Source: an uncultured Eubacteriales bacterium
Lineage (GTDB): Bacteria > Bacillota > Clostridia > Christensenellales > Borkfalkiaceae
NCBI GenBank assembly: GCA_902766475.1
Contig: CACXDQ010000164.1
Location: 1-11,779 of the forward strand
Length of the DNA: 11,779 nt
Direction of reading: 5' to 3'
The position numbers were made by a program, and so were the translations under genes. Shown here one piece after another: positions 6,870-11,779 of the stretch. Position 1 is the stretch's first letter; the number at the start of each line of letters is the position of its first letter. A model generated the notes under the pieces. It saw only the letters and a list, made by a program, of their open reading frames with translations. It had not been told where the DNA came from and ran no database searches.

Positions 6870-8906
6870 TCAATATTTTATCTCGAACATTTTGAAATCG
6901 GACAACGAAACGTCTGCTTTTACCCGCTTATTTTTCTCGTCGTAGGTAAAGGCCACGGGCGTTTTTTCGGCAATATCAATAAACGACTGCGGAGCTTTGT
7001 CCGAATTTATGCTTATAGAGATATTTCCGCTCGTCTTTGTGGGATCGTATCTCAGGTCGCAAAGCGAGATGAGCGCCGAGTCTTTATCCTCGAAAATAAC
7101 GCTTTCGATGGCTTTTCCGGCGCAAATATCGTATTTTCTGACGATATTTTTTTCGACTATGCCCTTAAATATATCCTTAAACGCCTCTCTGTCGTCAAAC
7201 TCTATCTCGGCGGCGCACCAGATAACTTTGCCCTTGCCGTAACGCTTTTCGATAAATGCGGGGAAGTCCGTTTCTTGCCACGGCGGACATGAATGAATGG
7301 ATGCGAATCGGCGGTTGTCGTCCGGCTCGGCATAGGGGAGGGTTATCGTCGCCTTTACCTCGCCGCTCGCACCTTGCATTATCGGCAGATAATAGGTGAG
7401 CGGGAGGGGATATTTTTTATTGAACTCTCCGAACTCGCCCTCGAAGCCCTCTTTCGGTGAGATATACACCCTTGCGCCGAGCTGTACTTTCGCTCGCTTG
7501 CTTTCCCCATACGTTTCGCCCGTTATCTTGCCGCCGAAAAACTCTTTTATAAGTCTGCTGTCGGATCTTCCCGACAGATAGAGCGTGCCGCCCCCACGGA
7601 CGTAATCTATCAGTTTTAGCGGCTCGTCGTTGTCGAAATCTTGCAGACATGGTGCGATAATCAACTTATAGCCCGACATATCGCCTAAATTGCCGTTTGA
7701 AATGACCGTCGAAGGAACGTGATTTTCGATGAGGCTTTTAACCGCACCTATCGCACACGTCTTGTTGTATTTGCCGTCGCCCTTTTCGGAAAACATTGTT
7801 CTGCTGTCGAAATATACGGCAACTTCGGCGTACAGCTTGCCCTTGTCCATATACGGCTCGAAGGGGAGCTGCCTTTCAAACGCCTTGCCGAGCCGCTCGT
7901 AAACTCTCTCGTCGAGCGTGCCTATCGGATCGATGGCGTCGATTATGAGCGAAGCGCCGTGATGTGCGGCGGTCAGAAGTATTTCCCTCTCCAAAACGTC
8001 CTGCGGCTTTGTTATCGTGTGTTCACGAAGGGTTTTGTCGCAGCGGCAAGTCATATACTCGAACGGCTGATTTTTTGACGTGGCGTAATAGTATTTGCAA
8101 GTAAAAGAATGACTGTAAAGGTCGCCGTATAGGTCGCCGCCCGAAAATTCGCTCTCCTTGTTTATGCCCTCGGTAGAGCCGCTCACCCAGTCGCACCCGA
8201 TGACGGCGGCGTAATTGAATTCCACGGTAACCGTCGGCATCACCTTGTTTGTGTATTTCCTCACAAATTGCGTAAATTCCGCCATCCAGTCTTGCCGAGC
8301 CTTGACGAATTTGAGCCATACGGGGTTTTTCCAGTCTGTTTTTAAGGGTATCTCCTCGCCCGTTTCGCTTAAAAATCTCTCTCTGCAAGAGGGGCAGTTG
8401 CATATTACTTCCCAATACGGCATGTCGAAAAACAGCCCGTCGAGGTTTGTAAACTCTTTGCCGAGTTCGTCTATCTGCGCTTTGACGAAGGAGCGGTATT
8501 CTCTGTTGTTCGGGCAACACAGCCCGTATCTCTGCCCCTTTTCACGATAGGTCTTTCCGTCTATGCCCACCATTTCCCATTCGGGGTGAGTTTCCGCCGC
8601 AACGTTGTTGAAGATGAGGCTGTAATAGCCGACGACTTTCATTCCGCCGTCCTTACATAGCCCGATGAGTTTTTTAATGGGGTTTTCGCCCTTTAAAAAC
8701 CTCTTGTGCGTCCTTGCAGTGTTCGTCTTGTAGTTGCAAAGCCCGGTGTGAGATTGAAGGTATATCATCGGGCTTTGTATCTTTGCCTTAACGAGGTTTT
8801 CGTAATACTTTTCAGCGGAAAATTGAGATAAAAAGGCGTCGTCATCGTCGCTTATGTGCATATCCGTAAGCTGTCTGCGGTATATGCCCTCGTACCACTT
8901 TTTCAT
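6870..8906 (-). CDS. GHL6/GH151-like glycoside hydrolase (alpha-L-fucosidase-like) with trimerisation domain
   Basis: A 678-residue protein with two recognisable parts. Residues about 5-350 look like a TIM-barrel glycosidase of the GHL6/GH151 type: opening RRQLTDMHISD, a middle strand GGMKVVGYYSLIFNN, and LDGLFFDMPYW, whose Asp161 is the likely nucleophile. A Cys cluster, CNCPSC (Cys169, 171, 174), follows directly and is typical of these proteins. Glu229 in TVTVEFNYA is a candidate acid/base, though I cannot confirm it. Residues about 360-470 (AEVAVYFDSRTM to YVRGGGTLYLSG) match the glutamine amidotransferase-like trimerisation domain of GH42 enzymes, and a beta-domain ends the protein. Characterised GH151 members act as alpha-L-fucosidases. 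No signal peptide is visible. The ATG follows the preceding TAA after one base (TAAGATG), so the gene is coupled to the cupin gene and is last in its operon. Alternative annotations are 'beta-galactosidase trimerisation domain protein' or a family of unknown specificity. Confidence 0.7.
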   Translation of the reverse strand: MKKWYEGIYRRQLTDMHISDDDDAFLSQFSAEKYYENLVKAKIQSPMIYLQSHTGLCNYKTNTARTHKRFLKGENPIKKLIGLCKDGGMKVVGYYSLIFNNVAAETHPEWEMVGIDGKTYREKGQRYGLCCPNNREYRSFVKAQIDELGKEFTNLDGLFFDMPYWEVICNCPSCRERFLSETGEEIPLKTDWKNPVWLKFVKARQDWMAEFTQFVRKYTNKVMPTVTVEFNYAAVIGCDWVSGSTEGINKESEFSGGDLYGDLYSHSFTCKYYYATSKNQPFEYMTCRCDKTLREHTITKPQDVLEREILLTAAHHGASLIIDAIDPIGTLDERVYERLGKAFERQLPFEPYMDKGKLYAEVAVYFDSRTMFSEKGDGKYNKTCAIGAVKSLIENHVPSTVISNGNLGDMSGYKLIIAPCLQDFDNDEPLKLIDYVRGGGTLYLSGRSDSRLIKEFFGGKITGETYGESKRAKVQLGARVYISPKEGFEGEFGEFNKKYPLPLTYYLPIMQGASGEVKATITLPYAEPDDNRRFASIHSCPPWQETDFPAFIEKRYGKGKVIWCAAEIEFDDREAFKDIFKGIVEKNIVRKYDICAGKAIESVIFEDKDSALISLCDLRYDPTKTSGNISISINSDKAPQSFIDIAEKTPVAFTYDEKNKRVKADVSLSDFKMFEIKY

Positions 8907-8907
8907 C

Positions 8908-10095
8908 TTATTTCAAATTCTCCAAATCGGGGTTTTCGGCGAAGTGTTTAAGCATTACGATGGGGTCGCAGCTGCTCTTGTTCTCTATAACGACGCCCTG
9001 TTTAGCCGCCGTTGCGCTTACGAAATATTCGTCGTTGGTGAGCTGTCCGTAACGTATGAGCGACGGCGTTTCTATCTCCTGACCGCCGAACGTGCCGTGG
9101 CCTTGAAGCATTATCATGCCGTAAGCCGCCCCGTCTTTTACCGTAACTTTCTGACCGGGGTAGACGGTAAGGCGCTTTGCGCATGCGAGCTTGCTCTTAT
9201 AGCATATCCATTCTTCTTTATGCTTTTCGTCCTCTGAGCACACTATCGGGCGCATAAAGCGGTGCTTTTTGAAGTCCGGATCGACGTTGAGATCCCAGTC
9301 GATAACGTCCAAAAGGTAATCGAAATTACCCTTTTCCTCTTCGGGACAGTTTTTCCAGAGAAGGTCCTCGCTGACGCATTGACCGCCGTATAATACCGAT
9401 TGATACATCGCATACACGTCGGAAGCGAATTGCGGCTCGTAAGTGCAGAGGCTCGCCGGAGCGTGCAATACCCCCGGGGGAACGTCCCAACCGGTGTCAA
9501 GCTCTATCTTGTAGGCTTGAGAATAATCTAAAAGTCTGTTGTCGCCCTTTGCGAAATCTTCAAGGCATTTCTTTATCTCTTCCTTGGTACATTCGGGGTT
9601 TAAACCGAAGAAAGTGAAGGGAAATTCGCCGCCGTGGTTGTTTACTTGCGAGGGGAAGAAATACATTTCGGGTTTTCCCGCCGCACCTATTCTGTTTGCG
9701 TGTTGATCTCTATGATGAATGTGGTGGGGAAGAGGGCCGGCATTGTCGAAAAATTTAGAAAACATCGGCCATTTGTGGTATTTATCCCAAAGCTCGCCTA
9801 TGACCTCGCCTTTTAGTTCCGCAACGAGATCGCGAAGGAGCATCTGTTCCTTTCCGTCCCTCGAAACGACGTAGCTCAGCCCCTCGTCGGGAGGGGTGTC
9901 GGGGCCGTTTTCCGCCCACGTCGTGGAAGCAAACCAACGCTCGTCGATGCCTCCTTTTTCAAGCCCCAAAACGTAATAATCGTCGGGGTGAAGCTTGATC
10001 CTTTTCCCGGGGCGGCAGAACGCCCTCGGCACCCAAGTGGGTTTAAGCCTTAAAATTCCGTTTCCCTCTTTAAATAACTTTTCGCTGAGTTTCAT
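8908..10095 (-). CDS. Class I mannose-6-phosphate isomerase-like cupin protein
   Basis: A 395-residue two-cupin protein. The region GPLPHHIHHRDQHANRIG lines up with the LSVQVHPDD zinc site of class I phosphomannose isomerases. It is followed by GKPEMYFFP, equivalent to their GKTEMWY-type motif. The likely metal ligands are His125, His127, Glu143 and His211 (VPPGVLHAP). The stretch ELKGEVIGELWDK also resembles the family. A second cupin covers roughly residues 300-380. The first ligand is His in place of the Gln seen in true PMI, and the sequence is otherwise divergent, so it may act on a different aldose/ketose or be a non-phosphorylated sugar isomerase. A strong AAGGAG (10102-10107) lies 6 nt before the ATG. 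It sits 34 bp after the DUF4432 gene and one base before the GH151-like gene, so it is mid-operon. The fold call is good; substrate is unknown. Confidence 0.75.
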   Translation of the reverse strand: MKLSEKLFKEGNGILRLKPTWVPRAFCRPGKRIKLHPDDYYVLGLEKGGIDERWFASTTWAENGPDTPPDEGLSYVVSRDGKEQMLLRDLVAELKGEVIGELWDKYHKWPMFSKFFDNAGPLPHHIHHRDQHANRIGAAGKPEMYFFPSQVNNHGGEFPFTFFGLNPECTKEEIKKCLEDFAKGDNRLLDYSQAYKIELDTGWDVPPGVLHAPASLCTYEPQFASDVYAMYQSVLYGGQCVSEDLLWKNCPEEEKGNFDYLLDVIDWDLNVDPDFKKHRFMRPIVCSEDEKHKEEWICYKSKLACAKRLTVYPGQKVTVKDGAAYGMIMLQGHGTFGGQEIETPSLIRYGQLTNDEYFVSATAAKQGVVIENKSSCDPIVMLKHFAENPDLENLK

Positions 10096-10129
10096 TTTTC
10101 TCTCCTTTTTTATTGATTATTTTTGTTTA

Positions 10130-11026
10130 TTATGAGATAATATTATCAAAAGATATTTCTATTTTGTAATTCTTGCTTTCGGCGGGCTTTAAAGTTCTCA
10201 TCTTAAAGTCGTCGAATCTCGTCAGCGAAGGCTCTATCCCGAGCGCATAATCGCCGCTTATCATACTCTTCCATTCGAGCGTAACGGGGAAGTCATCCAC
10301 GCTGTAATTCATGGTGACGGAAATGCCCTTTTCGGGGTTTAATAAACCTATACGCCCACTTTTCAGGGTGTGGTAATATACGTCCTCGTCGCCGCCGTCG
10401 ACGGGATAGGTTATTTTCAGCCTCTCGTCAAACCGCTCTTTTGCTATCTCCGTTTTTGGCTCGGTCTTTACGGACGGAACGTCGAGTTTTAAACATTCGT
10501 CCAAAAACGGGTAGCCGTAATTTACGTGATATAAAAGGACGTAATCGGCGGCTGTAAACGCATTGTTTACTATCTCGTCGTCCACCGTTATCGAGTTGGG
10601 CGTAACCGTAAATTTGCGCTTAAAAACGAGATTTTTGCCGAACAGCGCCGTTTCGCTCACCTCGCCGCATACCGTGATTTTATCGCCGTCGATAAAAAAG
10701 CTCACGTTTTCGGCCTTTTTATAGTGCAAACTTCCGTGTATCGGTTTTCCTTCAACGCAATCGGACACGTTGTCCATACCGCAAGTGTATAAAAAACCGC
10801 CTTCGAAGTTGCCCGTAAACGACCTCTTTCCGTCGTTTAAGCCGTTTTTGCTCAAAAACGACACGTTCACGCCGTTAAACCTTACGGCGGATACGTCGAG
10901 TGCGTTGTCCTTGCTGAATATAACTTCAAGCCCGCCGCTGTACGCTATAACGCAGTTTTTGCCGCCTATAACGGCGTCGTATGCGCCGACGACCTGAAAC
11001 GTGTTTCCTAACTTTCTTCTATCCAT
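10130..11026 (-). CDS. DUF4432 / aldose 1-epimerase-like protein
   Basis: A 298-residue all-beta protein of the galactose mutarotase superfamily, most like DUF4432. Supporting motifs are KPIHGSLHYKKAENVSF (His97, His101), LLYHVNYGYPFLDE (His167) and DYALGIEPSLTRF (Glu265). A His and a Glu in these positions serve as acid and base in mutarotases. It probably interconverts anomers of a sugar released by the operon's glycosidases, which would fit a retaining or inverting hydrolase feeding an anomer-specific isomerase. The start at 11026 is chosen over an upstream in-frame start at 11059, because AAAGGGG (11034-11040) lies 7 nt before this ATG and the upstream 11 residues overlap the promoter. 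It is the first gene of the minus-strand operon. Catalytic activity has not been established for most DUF4432 proteins. Confidence 0.8.
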   Translation of the reverse strand: MDRRKLGNTFQVVGAYDAVIGGKNCVIAYSGGLEVIFSKDNALDVSAVRFNGVNVSFLSKNGLNDGKRSFTGNFEGGFLYTCGMDNVSDCVEGKPIHGSLHYKKAENVSFFIDGDKITVCGEVSETALFGKNLVFKRKFTVTPNSITVDDEIVNNAFTAADYVLLYHVNYGYPFLDECLKLDVPSVKTEPKTEIAKERFDERLKITYPVDGGDEDVYYHTLKSGRIGLLNPEKGISVTMNYSVDDFPVTLEWKSMISGDYALGIEPSLTRFDDFKMRTLKPAESKNYKIEISFDNIIS

Positions 11027-11033
11027 ATTATTA

Positions 11034-11040
11034 CCCCTTT
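11034..11040 (-). promoter_or_regulatory. Ribosome-binding site of the DUF4432 gene
   Basis: AAAGGGG on the minus strand, 7 nt before the ATG at 11026. It decides the start of the first gene in the minus-strand operon. Confidence 0.75.
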
Positions 11041-11049
11041 TATAAGGAA

Positions 11050-11078
11050 AGTATAGCACCCCGCACTATTAAAAAATA
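11050..11078 (-). promoter_or_regulatory. Activator-dependent promoter of the minus-strand operon
   Basis: TATACT on the minus strand (11055 to 11050) is a near-consensus -10 box, placing the start of transcription near 11043, about 17 bp before the AUG. At 16-18 bp spacing the -35 position reads only ATTTTT, TATTTT or CTATTT, none of which resembles TTGACA. A good -10 with no -35 is what promoters that need an AraC-type activator look like. Confidence 0.5.
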
Positions 11079-11080
11079 GA

Positions 11081-11119
11081 GTTTTTCATATTTAAAAACA
11101 TTGTTTTCGTATCAAAAAC
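11081..11119. promoter_or_regulatory. Tandem operator-like sites between divergent genes
   Basis: Two palindromes of the same design lie side by side: GTTTTT-N7-AAAAAC at 11081-11099 and GTTTT-N6-AAAAAC at 11103-11119. Read on the minus strand, they also form an imperfect direct repeat sharing GTTTTT, then ATACG or ATATG, then AAAA. Their centres are 21 bp apart, two helical turns, and fall near -47 and -68 of the predicted minus-strand promoter. This matches how AraC-family dimers occupy paired half-sites. The divergent AraC/PocR gene 16 bp away is the obvious candidate binder and may also control itself here. Confidence 0.5.
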
Positions 11120-11134
11120 GGGAGAAAACACATT

Positions 11135-11779
11135 ATGAATATAAAGTTCGACAAAGAAAAATTGCAGGGCGTTTTGTCCGACGTCTACGAGCTTTTGCAC
11201 ACGCCTATAAGCATATTCGACGGCGATTTCCGCTTCGTAACCTCTTATCCGCCCGAGGGCTATCTCACGGACTATTGCTATCTCATAAGGGGAAGCGCCG
11301 AGGGTGCGGCGGGCTGTCGCCGTTCGGACGAAGATCAGCTCGGAAAATGCAGGGGCACGGGCAAAACTTTTTCCTACACTTGCCACGCCGGAATAAGGGA
11401 AACGGTTACGCCCATAAAGTTTGAAAATGCGATAATGGGCTACATTCTGTTCGGGGAATACGTCATTAAAGGCGATACGCCAAACGTCGGCTTTTATGCC
11501 GAAAAGTTCGGCATAAAAGCCGACGAGCTTGAAAAGGGATATAATAAGCTCACCGTTTTAAGCGAAAAACAGGTCGAGGCGACTTGCAATATTTTAAGGT
11601 CATCGATACTTACGTTTAAGACGTCGGACGCAATTTCTTTAAAGGAAAACGAGCTTTTCGAGAAGATAACCGCATATATCGACGAAAATCTGAACGAAAA
11701 ACTCACCGTCGAGGATATATGCGCCGAGTTCTATATCAGCAGAAGAAGGCTCTATTCCGTTTTCGGGGAAAACGTCGCC
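11135..11779 (+). CDS. AraC-family regulator with PocR ligand-binding domain, 3' end missing
   Basis: The frame is open from the ATG at 11135 to the window edge, 215 residues so far. Residues about 8-160 form a PocR-type sensor domain with its typical layout: ISIFDGDFRFVTSYP, the Cys-containing TDYCYLIR, AGCRRSD, a further Cys72, YTCHAGIRETVTPI and MGYILFGEY. Cys48, 61, 72 and 83 are the conserved cysteines. Residues about 172-215 start an AraC DNA-binding domain: the first helix ITAYIDENLNEKLTVEDIC, then a recognition-type segment YISRRRLYSVF. The second helix-turn-helix lies beyond the edge. GGGAG (11120-11124), 10 nt before the ATG, supports the start. It is divergent from the minus-strand operon with 108 bp between start codons and probably activates it in response to a small ligand. 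PocR domains are thought to bind small hydrocarbon-like molecules such as 1,3- or 1,2-propanediol, but the ligand here is unknown. Confidence 0.88.
   Translation, partial: MNIKFDKEKLQGVLSDVYELLHTPISIFDGDFRFVTSYPPEGYLTDYCYLIRGSAEGAAGCRRSDEDQLGKCRGTGKTFSYTCHAGIRETVTPIKFENAIMGYILFGEYVIKGDTPNVGFYAEKFGIKADELEKGYNKLTVLSEKQVEATCNILRSSILTFKTSDAISLKENELFEKITAYIDENLNEKLTVEDICAEFYISRRRLYSVFGENVA

Noticed and set aside
8023..8520. A 165-codon open frame on the minus strand in a different frame from the GH151-like gene
   Set aside because: It overlaps the real gene on the same strand and is rich in Arg and Gln, as expected of a shifted frame in this codon usage.
11027..11059. Upstream start at 11059 for the DUF4432 gene
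   Set aside because: It would place the ribosome-binding site and -10 box inside the coding sequence; AAAGGGG is well spaced for the ATG at 11026.

Overview
The window looks like part of a carbohydrate-utilisation locus from an anaerobic gut-type member of the Firmicutes, probably class Clostridia. I base this on mid-range GC with AT-rich intergenic gaps, frequent ATA (Ile) and AGG/AGA (Arg) codons, AGGAG-type ribosome-binding sites, and gene families common in clostridial glycan clusters. The taxonomic placement is an inference and I cannot name a species. No RNA gene, insertion sequence, CRISPR array, prophage gene or membrane protein was seen.

Layout. Four tightly spaced genes run on the + strand (2-6497): the 3' part of an ADP-ribosylglycohydrolase-family gene, a TIM-barrel sugar phosphate isomerase/epimerase, a GH36 alpha-galactosidase and a GH78 alpha-L-rhamnosidase. 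A 372-bp gap (6498-6869) separates them from a convergent operon. The gap holds a perfect 19-bp stem-loop, a terminator-like hairpin and a possible short coding relic. The minus-strand operon, read from 11026 down to 6870, encodes a DUF4432/aldose-1-epimerase-like protein, a cupin related to class I mannose-6-phosphate isomerase, and a large glycosidase resembling GHL6/GH151 (alpha-L-fucosidase-like). A PocR-domain AraC-family regulator starts divergently at 11135 and runs off the right edge.

How the parts may work together. None of the proteins whose N terminus is visible has a signal peptide or membrane segment, so the three glycosidases probably act in the cytoplasm on imported oligosaccharides. 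The likely target is a small branched glycan or plant glycoside carrying alpha-galactosyl, alpha-L-rhamnosyl and possibly alpha-L-fucosyl groups. The mutarotase-like, PMI-like and isomerase/epimerase proteins would process the freed sugars. The importer and the downstream kinases and aldolases must lie elsewhere. The minus-strand operon has a good -10 box but no recognisable -35. Just upstream are two similar palindromic sites whose centres are 21 bp apart, as expected if the divergent AraC-type protein activates it.

The most interesting items are these tandem operator-like sites beside the PocR/AraC gene, the ADP-ribosylglycohydrolase-family member placed in a glycan operon, and the GHL6/GH151-like enzyme and PMI-like cupin whose substrates cannot be read from sequence.
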